From assembly GCA_900757695.1 (NCBI GenBank), contig CAAEOU010000187.1, positions 1 through 6,834 on the forward strand: 6,834 nucleotides of DNA, read 5' to 3'. The notes beneath the pieces are model-generated. The model ran no database searches, was not told the origin of the DNA, and was given only the letters and a program-made list of their open reading frames with translations. The DNA comes from an uncultured Oscillospiraceae bacterium. Lineage in GTDB: Bacteria > Bacillota_A > Clostridia > Oscillospirales > Oscillospiraceae. The translations under genes were made by a program, and so were the position numbers. This document shows positions 1 to 6,288 of this stretch, piece by piece (position 1 is the stretch's first letter; every line of letters begins with the position of its first letter).

Positions 1-495
1 GGCTATGGCATGGGAAATAAGGATTTTGCCATGGCAAACTGTGTTCGGGCAATTCTGGGTGAGACCGAGACGGAGACGGCGGATACGGTCATAGAGCTTC
101 AGTGCAATCTGGATGACATGACCCCGGAGGATCTGGGCTATGCCGAGGAAAAGCTGATGGAGGCAGGGGCGCTGGATGTCTATACCACGGCCATCGGCAT
201 GAAGAAAAACCGGCCCGGGGTGCTGCTCAGCGTACTGGCAAAGCCGGAGGACAGAGATACACTGACAAAGCTGCTGTTTCTCCATACCACCACACTGGGG
301 GTCCGTGAAACGGAGCACCGGCGGAAGATCCTGACCCGAACCGCCTACGAAAAGAACACCCCCTGGGGCCCTGTGACGGTGAAATGCGCAGAGGGCTGGG
401 GCGTTCGGCGGGAAAAGCCGGAGTTTGAGGACCTGCGAAGGATTGCCGAGCGGGAGCATATCTCTCTTTCGGAGATCCGGACACAGCTGAAATAA
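1..495 (+). CDS. larC: LarC, nickel-pincer cofactor nickel insertion protein (3' part, start lies outside window)
   Basis: The protein ends at TAA 493-495; frame 1 is open from the first base, so the 164 visible residues are the C-terminal part of a protein usually about 400 aa long. It matches the LarC/TIGR00299 family: GYGMGNKD at residues 1-8 (the family's GxG-x-D stretch, followed by the NxxRxxLGE-like NCVRAILGE), NLDDMTPEDLGYAEEKL at 36-52, GALDVY at 56-61, the hallmark MKKNRPG at 67-73, HTTTLGVRE at 95-103, and PEFEDL at 140-145. LarC is a cytoplasmic CTP-dependent cyclometallase that inserts nickel into pyridinium-3,5-bisthiocarboxylic acid mononucleotide, the last step in making the cofactor of lactate racemase LarA. 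The visible part holds the LarC2-type C-terminal domain. In Lactobacillus plantarum LarC1 and LarC2 are joined by programmed frameshifting; here the junction region visible is read in a single frame. Its partners larA/B/E are not in the window. It converges on ftsH through a shared terminator. Confidence 0.9.
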   Translation, partial: GYGMGNKDFAMANCVRAILGETETETADTVIELQCNLDDMTPEDLGYAEEKLMEAGALDVYTTAIGMKKNRPGVLLSVLAKPEDRDTLTKLLFLHTTTLGVRETEHRRKILTRTAYEKNTPWGPVTVKCAEGWGVRREKPEFEDLRRIAEREHISLSEIRTQLK

Positions 496-510
496 CGCAA
501 TAGAAAAAGA

Positions 511-547
511 AAGCCTGACAGCAGTTACCCGTTCTGCTGTCAGGCTT
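511..547. terminator. Bidirectional intrinsic terminator between larC and ftsH
   Basis: A perfect 14-bp inverted repeat (arm aagcctgacagcag at 511-524, arm ctgctgtcaggctt at 534-547) encloses a 9-nt loop (525-533). Read on the - strand, the stem begins 3 nt after the ftsH stop codon and is followed by TCTTTTTCTATT, a good U-tract. Read on the + strand, it begins 15 nt after the larC stop and is followed by ATTTTAGG, a shorter U-tract. It therefore probably ends both the six-gene - strand operon and larC. The - strand tail is the stronger of the two. Confidence 0.92.
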
Positions 548-550
548 ATT

Positions 551-2428
551 TTAGGTTTCAGGGGCTGATTCTGCGGTATCCGTGTCCGGCACCTCCGGCG
601 CATCCATAATATCCGCAAAGGTCTTTCCGTCCATGGTCTCATGCTCCAGCAGGTAATCGGAGACCTGACGAAGCTGAGGAATATGGGCTTTGAGAATATC
701 CTCGCACTGCTGGTAGCAGCTGCGGAGGATCTGCTGAATTTCGCAGTCGATCCGGGCGGCAGATTCCTCCGAATAGCTCTTGGTCTGCCCGTAGTCCCGG
801 CCAATGAATACCTGACCGTCGGAATCGAAGGTCACAGGGCCCAGATTGGTGCTCATGCCGTATTTGGTGACCATCTCACGGGCAATGGAGGTAGCCCGCT
901 GGAGGTCATTGGAGGCGCCGGTGGAGATGTCGCTGAGCATCAGCGCCTCTGCCACACGTCCGCCCAGCAGGGAGACAATCTGCTCCAGCATTTCGTTGCG
1001 GCTCATGTAGCTGTGATCCTCCGTGGGCAGGGAGATGGTCATGCCGCCTGCCATACCCCGGGGGACGATGGTGATCTGATGAACCGGGTCATGGCTGGGA
1101 AGGTTGTGCATCACAATGGCGTGTCCCGCCTCGTGGACCGCCGTGAGCTTCCGCTCGTGGGCCGGAATCACCCGGCTCTTTTTCTCGGGGCCTGCAATGA
1201 CCTTGATCATGGATTCCTCCAGATCCTCCATACGGATGAAGGGACGTCCCAGCTTTGCGGCACGAAGGGCAGCTTCATTCAGAAGATTTTGGAGATCAGC
1301 GCCGGTGAAGCCTGCGGTCTCCTTGGCGATGGTATCGAGATCCACGTTGTCGGCCAGCGGCTTATTCCGGGCGTGTACCCGAAGAATGGCGGCACGGCCC
1401 TTGGCATCCGGGGCACCCACATAGACCTGCCGGTCAAAACGGCCGGGACGCAGCAGGGCGGAGTCCAGAATGTCTACCCGGTTGGTAGCGGCCATGACGA
1501 TCACGCCCTCGCTGCTCTTAAAGCCGTCCATTTCCACCAGCAGCTGGTTCAGGGTCTGCTCCCGCTCATCGTGACCGCCGCCAAGACCGGCGCCACGCTG
1601 ACGGCCTACCGCATCAATCTCATCGATGAAAATGATGGCCGGAGCCTGCTTTTTGGCCTGCTCAAACAGGTCACGGACACGGCTTGCGCCAACGCCCACA
1701 TAGAGCTCTACAAAATCAGAACCGGAGATCGAGAGAAAATGCACTCCGGCCTCTCCGGCCACGGCCTTGGCAATTAAGGTCTTACCGGTACCCGGCGGGC
1801 CGACCAGCAGAATGCCCTTGGGGATCCGTGCACCGAGACGGGTATATTTTTCGGGGTTTTTCAGGAAATCAACGACCTCCTGAAGCTCTGCCTTTTCCTC
1901 ATCGGCACCGGCCACATCGTCGAAGGTGACGGCGTTCCCGGCATCGGCACTGGTGGTCGTCCGGGCCTTGGCAAAGCGCATGACATTCTTATCCCCGCCG
2001 CCGCCCTCCGAGGCACGGTTCATCATAAAGAACCAGAGGCCAAGGAATAGCAGGGCAATGAGCAGGTAGGGGACAAACATCATCCACCATGGCGTTTCAG
2101 AGGCGGCCAAATAGTCATAGCTTGTCAGGGTTCCGGCTTCATACTGGGAAACGATCAAATCGTTGAAATCATTGTAGAAGACGGAGAAATTGGTCACCTG
2201 ATAAGTAACGGCGGTATTGCCGTCGGCATCGGGCTCCTTCAGGGTCAGGGTCAGGTCATTTCCCCGAAGGGTCAGGGAATCTACCTTTTCCTGTTCCAAA
2301 AGGTCATAAATATCGCTGTAGGCATAGTCCTCTGCGCTGGAAGCCGGAGTTCGGATCAGCCATACGGACAATCCAAGGATCAGCAGAATCAAAAAGAAGA
2401 AAACGGCATTGCCCTTGTGATTCTTCAA
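551..2428 (-). CDS. ftsH: ATP-dependent zinc metalloprotease FtsH
   Basis: FtsH is a membrane-anchored hexameric AAA+ protease that extracts and degrades membrane and short-lived regulatory proteins. I place the start at the TTG (2428-2426) because GGAG at 2437-2440 sits 8 nt upstream; this gives 625 aa. The in-frame GTG at 2437-2435 (628 aa) overlaps that Shine-Dalgarno and has none of its own. Domains: membrane helix about residues 8-25; extracytoplasmic domain of about 88 aa; second helix about 114-136; Gly-rich linker; AAA module with Walker A GPPGTGKT 210-217, pore motif [10 protein letters not shown] 239-248 (Tyr at the usual Phe position), Walker B IIFIDE 265-270, and second-region-of-homology arginines in LLRPGRFDR (R327, R330); M41 protease domain with zinc site HEAGH 432-436 and probable third ligand Asp508 in [11 protein letters not shown]. 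The C-terminal tail is acidic and rich in Asp, Glu, Thr and Pro. All key residues are present. It is the last gene of the operon, beginning 27 nt after hpt and ending at a terminator. Confidence 0.97.
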   Translation of the reverse strand: MKNHKGNAVFFFLILLILGLSVWLIRTPASSAEDYAYSDIYDLLEQEKVDSLTLRGNDLTLTLKEPDADGNTAVTYQVTNFSVFYNDFNDLIVSQYEAGTLTSYDYLAASETPWWMMFVPYLLIALLFLGLWFFMMNRASEGGGGDKNVMRFAKARTTTSADAGNAVTFDDVAGADEEKAELQEVVDFLKNPEKYTRLGARIPKGILLVGPPGTGKTLIAKAVAGEAGVHFLSISGSDFVELYVGVGASRVRDLFEQAKKQAPAIIFIDEIDAVGRQRGAGLGGGHDEREQTLNQLLVEMDGFKSSEGVIVMAATNRVDILDSALLRPGRFDRQVYVGAPDAKGRAAILRVHARNKPLADNVDLDTIAKETAGFTGADLQNLLNEAALRAAKLGRPFIRMEDLEESMIKVIAGPEKKSRVIPAHERKLTAVHEAGHAIVMHNLPSHDPVHQITIVPRGMAGGMTISLPTEDHSYMSRNEMLEQIVSLLGGRVAEALMLSDISTGASNDLQRATSIAREMVTKYGMSTNLGPVTFDSDGQVFIGRDYGQTKSYSEESAARIDCEIQQILRSCYQQCEDILKAHIPQLRQVSDYLLEHETMDGKTFADIMDAPEVPDTDTAESAPET

Positions 2429-2436
2429 ACGGGTCA

Positions 2437-2443
2437 CTCCCTT
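2437..2443 (-). promoter_or_regulatory. ftsH ribosome binding site that decides the start
   Basis: The - strand reads AAGGGAG here (complement of ctccctt), containing a GGAG core. It lies 8 nt upstream of the TTG at 2428-2426 and overlaps the alternative in-frame GTG at 2437-2435. Spacing therefore favours TTG as the initiator codon. The proteins differ only by three residues (M-T-R) in front of the first transmembrane helix. Confidence 0.75.
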
Positions 2444-2455
2444 GCGGTGATTGAT

Positions 2456-2995
2456 TTACCCCTCGTAGATGCTGGGCTTCAGCACGCCGATACAGGGCAG
2501 GTTGCGGTATTTCTGGTCATAATCCAGTCCATAGCCTACCACAAAGGCGTCCGGAATGGTGAAGCCCACGATATCTGCTTCCACAGGCGCCTCACGGCGG
2601 CTGGGCTTATCCAGCAGTACCACCAGCTTCAAGGAGGCGGGATCTTGCTTCTTGAGCAGCTTCAGCACAAAGCTCAGGGTGCGGCCGGTGTCGAGAATGT
2701 CCTCGATCACGATGATATCCCGACCGGTAACGTCCAGATCGAAGGGCTCCTTCATGTCGATGGCACCGGGGGTGGTGGCTATGGCCCGGTAGGAGGACAG
2801 GGTCAGAGACTCCAGCGTGCAGGGGAGATTGATCTCCCGCATGAGGTCGGCGGTAAACACAAGGCTGCCCTTCATGATACATAGAAGGATCGGCGCTTTG
2901 CCGGCGTATTCCTCGGTGAGCTGCTGACCGATTTCCTTTACACGGGCGCTGAGCTGCTCAGGGGTAAACATTACATAGTCAAGATCACGGTTCAT
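2456..2995 (-). CDS. hpt: Hypoxanthine (guanine) phosphoribosyltransferase
   Basis: This 179-aa cytoplasmic enzyme of purine salvage converts hypoxanthine (and usually guanine) plus PRPP to IMP/GMP and pyrophosphate. The length is normal for the bacterial family. Motifs: loop I MKGS at 41-44; flexible-loop Ser-Tyr pair S68-Y69 that closes over the active site; the PRPP-binding signature IVIEDILDTGRTL at 95-107, with E98 and D99 coordinating Mg-ribose and the DTGRT loop holding the 5'-phosphate; K130 in LLDKPSRR, expected to contact the purine ring; and VVGYGLDYD at 152-160 with a conserved Asp158. The ATG at 2995 is chosen because the homology begins there and GGAGGA lies 6 nt upstream. The same frame stays open far upstream into tilS but without homology. 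Its ATG overlaps the tilS TGA in an ATGA, so it is probably translationally coupled to tilS. In B. subtilis the homologue (HprT) sits in the same tilS-hprT-ftsH order. Confidence 0.96.
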   Translation of the reverse strand: MNRDLDYVMFTPEQLSARVKEIGQQLTEEYAGKAPILLCIMKGSLVFTADLMREINLPCTLESLTLSSYRAIATTPGAIDMKEPFDLDVTGRDIIVIEDILDTGRTLSFVLKLLKKQDPASLKLVVLLDKPSRREAPVEADIVGFTIPDAFVVGYGLDYDQKYRNLPCIGVLKPSIYEG

Positions 2996-4320
2996 GGTTC
3001 TTCCTCCATTCGTTTTACAGTCAGTATCAGACTGGAACTTCCTGTAGTTGGCCGCCGATCCGCGGCGGCAAGATAGGGCGGCAGCGCCAATACCTCCTGA
3101 TCCTGCACGATCAGGGGCAGTGTATTGCGGGCTGCGGCGGGAATTTTCAGATCGATCATCAGACGACTGATCTTTTTGCTGCCGCCGGGAAGACGAATGC
3201 GGTCTCCGGGCTGACGGCTGCGGACGGTGAGGGGAAAAGAAAGCCCTTCGGCAGATAAAATGAGCTGGCCTTGGGAAAGGGGGCTGGGGCATGCGGCTGC
3301 TTCGCAGCTGATACGGTATGGGCCGAATCCGATGGAATCACCCGGACAGAGGGCACATGCCGGGGGAACGCTGGGGGCAGAAGCGGCATCCAGCCTTAAA
3401 TATTCATAGACCCTGCGGAGCACATACCCTCCCGGAAGAGCATATGCGGCGGAGGGGGATTTGCTGCCTGCCAGTAAAAGCCCCTGAGAAAGATGATGGG
3501 CAGATAAGGACGGCACCGGGTTCAGATACAGCCGGAGGACACGGAGGGCCATGGCCTCGGGCAGCCCGCAGAGACCTGCACAGGAGAGCCCATGCTCTGT
3601 TTGCAGCTGTGCAAGCTGTGCATGGGCCTGCGCCTCCAGATAGGCGTCCTCCTGCCCCAGTGACAGGCACAGGGAGGAGGCAGCATCCAGCAGAGAGGGA
3701 TTCTCTGAAAGCAGCTGCGGAATGACATTGTGCCGCAGACGGTTTCGGAGACTGTCATCTTCCTGATTGGTGGAATCCTCCACATGGGGAATCCCACGGG
3801 CCTCCAGATAGGAGAGAAGCTCGGCAGGCTCCGTGCACAGCAGCGGACGGATGATCCTTCCCCGCACGGGGGCAATTCCGCTCAGCCCATGCAGGCGGCA
3901 GCCCCGCACCAGATGCATCAGCATGGTCTCCAAATTGTCCTGCGCCTGATGGGCCGTGGCAATTTTCGCATCCGGGGAGAGGTGCTCTAAAAAGGCATAG
4001 CGCAGCTGCCGTGCGGCTTCCTCAATTCCTAATTTATGGGCGGCAGCATACGCCGCAACATCGGCCCCGCCTACGGTCAGCGGGACATGGCAGCTGCGGC
4101 AGTGCTCCTGCACAAATTGCTGGTCCCGCAGGGACTCGGCCCCGCGCAGATGGTGATTGAAGTGGGCGGCTGTGACGGTGATGCCCAGTGTATCCTGAAG
4201 CTCCAGCAGAATGTGGAGCAGGGCCATGGAATCCTTTCCGCCGGAAAGCGCACAGATTACGGTATCCCCCGGGGAGACCATCCGGTATTTCCGGATGAAA
4301 CGCAGTACCGAATCATTCAC
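2992..4320 (-). CDS. tilS: tRNA(Ile)-lysidine synthetase TilS
   Basis: TilS uses ATP to attach lysine to C34 of the CAU-anticodon tRNA-Ile2, switching its decoding to AUA and its charging to isoleucine; it is generally essential. The 442-aa length is typical. Domains: N-terminal PP-loop ATPase with SGGKDS at 26-31, HFNHHLRG at 53-60, GIEEAARQLRYAFL at 98-111, TAHQAQDNLET at 122-132 (normally AHHxDDxxET, see findings) and EDSTNQEDDSLRNRLRHN at 181-198; a helical middle region from about 205 to 310; and a C-terminal TilS_C domain around 364-415 with VRSRQPGDRIRLPGGSKK. The start is GTG at 4320, because no in-frame ATG lies closer than residue 14, which is too close to the PP-loop. Possible ribosome binding sites are GGAAG (4325-4329, 4 nt spacing) and GGGAG (4331-4335, 10 nt). 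The gene overlaps the dnaB end by 8 nt and the hpt start by 4 nt. Confidence 0.95.
   Translation of the reverse strand: MNDSVLRFIRKYRMVSPGDTVICALSGGKDSMALLHILLELQDTLGITVTAAHFNHHLRGAESLRDQQFVQEHCRSCHVPLTVGGADVAAYAAAHKLGIEEAARQLRYAFLEHLSPDAKIATAHQAQDNLETMLMHLVRGCRLHGLSGIAPVRGRIIRPLLCTEPAELLSYLEARGIPHVEDSTNQEDDSLRNRLRHNVIPQLLSENPSLLDAASSLCLSLGQEDAYLEAQAHAQLAQLQTEHGLSCAGLCGLPEAMALRVLRLYLNPVPSLSAHHLSQGLLLAGSKSPSAAYALPGGYVLRRVYEYLRLDAASAPSVPPACALCPGDSIGFGPYRISCEAAACPSPLSQGQLILSAEGLSFPLTVRSRQPGDRIRLPGGSKKISRLMIDLKIPAAARNTLPLIVQDQEVLALPPYLAAADRRPTTGSSSLILTVKRMEEEP
3002..3007 (-). promoter_or_regulatory. hpt ribosome binding site inside the tilS 3' end
   Basis: The - strand reads GGAGGA, 6 nt upstream of the hpt ATG (2995-2993). 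The same bases encode Glu codons of the tilS C-terminal M-E-E-E-P, and the tilS stop overlaps the hpt start. This supports both the chosen hpt start and tilS-hpt translational coupling. Confidence 0.88.
4313..4320 (-). other. dnaB-tilS overlap with GTG start and out-of-frame ATGA
   Basis: The - strand reads GTGAATGA. GTG opens tilS and the final TGA ends dnaB. Inside is an ATG (4316-4314) in a different frame from tilS that would encode only 19 codons before TAA at 4259-4257. The overlap implies that tilS is translated by ribosomes terminating on dnaB. Confidence 0.85.
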
Positions 4321-5647
4321 TGTGCTTCCACTCCCGGTCCGAGAAGGTGGTGTACTGGGGCAGCCACTGAAGCTTTACGGTGCCGGTTTCACCATGGCGG
4401 TTTTTGGCCACGATGCACTCCGCCACATTCTTTTCTTCCGTATCCGGGTTGTAATAATCATCCCGGTAGAGGAATAGAACTTCGTCGGCGTCCTGCTCGA
4501 TAGAGCCGGATTCACGGAGGTCGGAGAGCATGGGACGCTTATCCGCACGGCTCTCGTTGGCACGGCTCAGCTGGCTCAGGCAGATGACCGGCACATTGAG
4601 CTCCTTGGCCATGATTTTTAGGGCACGGGAAATCTCGCCGACGGCGGTAACACGGTTGTCGCTGACCTTGCCGGTGGCGGAGGTCATCAGCTGTAGGTAG
4701 TCGATGATGACCAGTCCCAGATTGTCGATCCGGCGGCACTTTGCGTTCATCTCCGTAACGGTGATGGAGGGGTTGTCGTCTACCCGGATATCCGTCTGGC
4801 TCAGGGCCGAGGCGGCGGTGCCCAGCTTCCCCCATTCTTCCTCCGAGAGCTTGCCGGTCAGCAGCAGCTGGCTGTCTACAAAGCTCTCGTTGGAAAGAAG
4901 ACGGGAGGCAAGCTGCTCCTTGCTCATTTCCAGCGAGAACATGACAACGGCCTTGTCCGTCTTCTTGGCCACCGCCAGTGCAATGTTCAGGGCGATGGAG
5001 GTTTTTCCCATGCCGGGGCGGGCGGCGATCAGCAGCAGGTCGGACTTGTTGAGTCCATTGATCTTGGCATCCAGATCTTTCAGGCCCGTAGACAGGCCGG
5101 GAATGGCACTGTCGGAACGGGCACGCTCGGCCAGCTGATCGTAGACGTTCAGCAGAATGGTACCGATGTGCTCCAGATCCTGATTGCTGCGGCCGTTGCG
5201 GATGGCGTAGATTTTCTGCTCGGCGGCATCCATGATGCTCTGGGCAGAGCCCACCTCTTCGGTGACGATCTCGGAGATGTCCTTTGCCGCCTGCGCAATC
5301 TGCCGCAGCAGGGATTTATCTGCTACGATCTGAGCATACTGCTTTGCATTGGCGGCGGTGGGCGTGATATCGAGAATTTGAAGCAGATAGTCCCTGGTCT
5401 TTTCTTCATCATAGACGCCGGACTGCTTCATCTGATCCATGACAGTGACCGGGTCAATGTCCATGGAGTAATTGAACATGGTGTAGATGGTGGTGAAGAT
5501 ATCCTTATTCTGCTGGAGATAGAAATCGTCGGGCTTCACAAGCTCCAGCATATCCGCAACACAGCTGGGGTCAATGAGCATGGAACCGATCACAGCCTGC
5601 TCAGCTTCCAGCGAATGGGGCATCTGCCGTGTCAGCAGCTCATCCAT
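4313..5647 (-). CDS. dnaB: Replicative DNA helicase DnaB
   Basis: DnaB is the hexameric 5'-3' helicase that unwinds DNA at the replication fork and recruits primase; the B. subtilis orthologue is called DnaC. The 444-aa length is standard and there is no intein. The N-terminal helical domain covers about residues 8-110 (start of homology at MPHSLEAEQAVIGSML, 9-24). A linker follows, then the RecA-like domain from about 182: Walker A ARPGMGKTS 209-217, catalytic Glu in FSLEMS 237-242, Walker B LVIIDYLQL 312-320, motif H3 with LSQLSR 357-362, LRESGSIEQDAD 377-388, and the arginine-finger region KNRHGETG 415-422. The ATG at 5647 is supported by AGGAGGTGA at 5654-5662. It lies downstream of rplI after a 99-nt gap containing a strong hairpin, and its stop codon lies inside the start of tilS. 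Confidence 0.97.
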   Translation of the reverse strand: MDELLTRQMPHSLEAEQAVIGSMLIDPSCVADMLELVKPDDFYLQQNKDIFTTIYTMFNYSMDIDPVTVMDQMKQSGVYDEEKTRDYLLQILDITPTAANAKQYAQIVADKSLLRQIAQAAKDISEIVTEEVGSAQSIMDAAEQKIYAIRNGRSNQDLEHIGTILLNVYDQLAERARSDSAIPGLSTGLKDLDAKINGLNKSDLLLIAARPGMGKTSIALNIALAVAKKTDKAVVMFSLEMSKEQLASRLLSNESFVDSQLLLTGKLSEEEWGKLGTAASALSQTDIRVDDNPSITVTEMNAKCRRIDNLGLVIIDYLQLMTSATGKVSDNRVTAVGEISRALKIMAKELNVPVICLSQLSRANESRADKRPMLSDLRESGSIEQDADEVLFLYRDDYYNPDTEEKNVAECIVAKNRHGETGTVKLQWLPQYTTFSDREWKHSE

Positions 5648-5653
5648 GATGCT

Positions 5654-5662
5654 TCACCTCCT
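5654..5662 (-). promoter_or_regulatory. dnaB ribosome binding site
   Basis: The - strand reads AGGAGGTGA, an almost full-length complement to the 16S rRNA 3' end, 6 nt from the dnaB ATG. It supports independent, efficient initiation on dnaB, unlike the coupled tilS and hpt starts. Confidence 0.88.
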
Positions 5663-5673
5663 GTAAGACGTAT

Positions 5674-5717
5674 CGGCAGCGCCGCACCAGATCGCGGGGA
5701 AATGTGCGCCGCTGCCG
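5674..5717 (-). other. Stable hairpin in the rplI-dnaB intergenic gap
   Basis: Arms 5674-5687 and 5704-5717 pair at 13 of 14 positions: 8 bp, one mismatch at 5682/5709, then 5 bp, around a 16-nt loop. The stem is GC-rich. In the transcribed (-) direction it is followed by ATACGTCTTAC and then the dnaB ribosome binding site, so it lacks a U-tract and does not cover that site. It is more likely an mRNA processing or stability element, or a weak attenuator, than an intrinsic terminator. The rest of the 99-nt gap shows no recognisable promoter. Confidence 0.5.
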
Positions 5718-5746
5718 GGAAAATGCGTGGGCTGAGATCGAATTGC

Positions 5747-6193
5747 TCAGGCCTCGCTGACATGAACTGTAATGGTAGCCACGATCTCATAGCCCAGCTT
5801 GGCCTTGAGGCTGAAGGTGCCGAAGGACTTGATGGGCTCATCCTGTACGATCTTTTTCTTGTCAATGGCAATGCCGGACTGCTGCTTCAGCGCATCTGCC
5901 ACCTCCTGAGAGGTGATGGAGCCGAAGAGACGGCCGCCGTTGCCGGATTTTGCCTTCAGCTCTACGGTAATGTCCTTGAGCTTCTCGGCAAATTCCTGGG
6001 CCTGCGCCTTTTCACGGGCCATCTGCTCAGCCTTGGCCTTGTCGTTCATCTTCATGGTGTTGACGTTGTCGGCGGTGGCCTCTACAGCCATCTTCCGGGG
6101 AAGCAGATAGTTCCGGGCGTAGCCGTCAGAGGCCTCGATCATCTGGCCTTTTTTACCCTTGCCACGGATATCCTGTAATAAAATCACTTTCAT
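5747..6193 (-). CDS. rplI: 50S ribosomal protein bL9
   Basis: This is the complete 148-aa bL9, a primary rRNA-binding protein that reaches out from the base of the L1 stalk of the large subunit and helps maintain reading frame. The N-terminal domain (about 1-52) starts with MKVILLQDIRGKGKKG and carries the family signature SDGYARNYLLPRKMA at 22-36. A long charged helix (about 42-74, with repeated Lys, Ala and Glu) joins it to the C-terminal domain (about 75-148), with GRLFGSITSQEVADAL at 87-102. The start is fixed by GAAAGGAG 7 nt upstream and by the invariant MKVILL beginning. It lies between gdpP and dnaB, the same order as B. subtilis yybT (gdpP)-rplI-dnaC. The 93-nt leader before it is predicted to fold into hairpins. 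Confidence 0.97.
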   Translation of the reverse strand: MKVILLQDIRGKGKKGQMIEASDGYARNYLLPRKMAVEATADNVNTMKMNDKAKAEQMAREKAQAQEFAEKLKDITVELKAKSGNGGRLFGSITSQEVADALKQQSGIAIDKKKIVQDEPIKSFGTFSLKAKLGYEIVATITVHVSEA

Positions 6194-6200
6194 GGGAATA

Positions 6201-6208
6201 CTCCTTTC
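6201..6208 (-). promoter_or_regulatory. rplI ribosome binding site
   Basis: The - strand reads GAAAGGAG, 7 nt before the rplI ATG at 6193-6191. It is a strong consensus site, as expected for a ribosomal protein gene. Confidence 0.88.
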
Positions 6209-6214
6209 AATATG

Positions 6215-6243
6215 CAGCGGAAGCCTGCGGAACAGGACCGCTG
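6215..6243 (-). other. Possible hairpin in the rplI leader
   Basis: Outer arms cagcgg (6215-6220) and ccgctg (6238-6243) pair over 6 bp. Inner arms cctg (6224-6227) and cagg (6233-6236) pair over 4 bp with a 5-nt loop, separated by a small asymmetric internal loop. It ends 6 nt upstream of the rplI ribosome binding site, so it leaves that site open. I know of no described bL9 leader motif that it matches. Confidence 0.35.
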
Positions 6244-6261
6244 GGAAAACATAAATGAAGC

Positions 6262-6288
6262 GATGCCGGCGGCAGACACTGCCGCATC
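6262..6288 (-). terminator. Weak terminator-like hairpin at the gdpP 3' end
   Basis: A perfect 7-bp GC-rich stem (gcggcag 6269-6275, ctgccgc 6279-6285, loop aca) can be extended by GAT/ATC pairing (6262-6264 with 6286-6288), leaving a 4-nt bulge. The far arm touches the gdpP stop codon. On the - strand it is followed by GCTTCATTTATGTTTTCCC, which is only moderately U-rich. It may cause partial termination after gdpP. It is not a canonical terminator. Confidence 0.35.

Noticed and set aside
12..20. Possible -1 frameshift heptamer G GGA AAT near the larC domain junction, recalling the LarC1/LarC2 frameshift of L. plantarum
   Set aside because: Conserved LarC residues on both sides are read in the same frame without a shift, and a -1 slip here would meet TAA (18-20) at once. 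The upstream part is not visible, so a frameshift further 5' cannot be excluded.
641..1777. 378-codon open frame on the + strand opposite ftsH
   Set aside because: Its codons are in exact register with ftsH, so its stops could arise only where ftsH uses TTA, CTA or TCA codons, which are rare in this GC-rich gene. It has no familiar protein motif and lies under a fully conserved FtsH.
2417..2884. 155-codon + strand open frame opposite hpt, and a similar one at 4036-4503 opposite tilS
   Set aside because: Both are in-register antisense shadows, explained by scarcity of TTA, CTA and TCA codons in the real genes.
2996..3292. 99-codon upstream extension of hpt to an earlier start inside tilS
   Set aside because: The extra residues are low-complexity Pro/Ser/Arg-rich and out of frame with the conserved TilS C-terminal domain. 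The ATG at 2995 has a proper ribosome binding site and begins the homology.
5648..5746. A promoter for dnaB in the intergenic gap
   Set aside because: No -35/-10 pair with sensible spacing could be seen on the - strand; only the hairpin and the ribosome binding site stand out.
5168..6178. 336-codon open frame on the + strand opposite dnaB and rplI
   Set aside because: It is again in register with the codons of both dnaB and rplI and reads through the 99-nt gap by chance. No recognisable domain and no reason to prefer it over two intact conserved genes.
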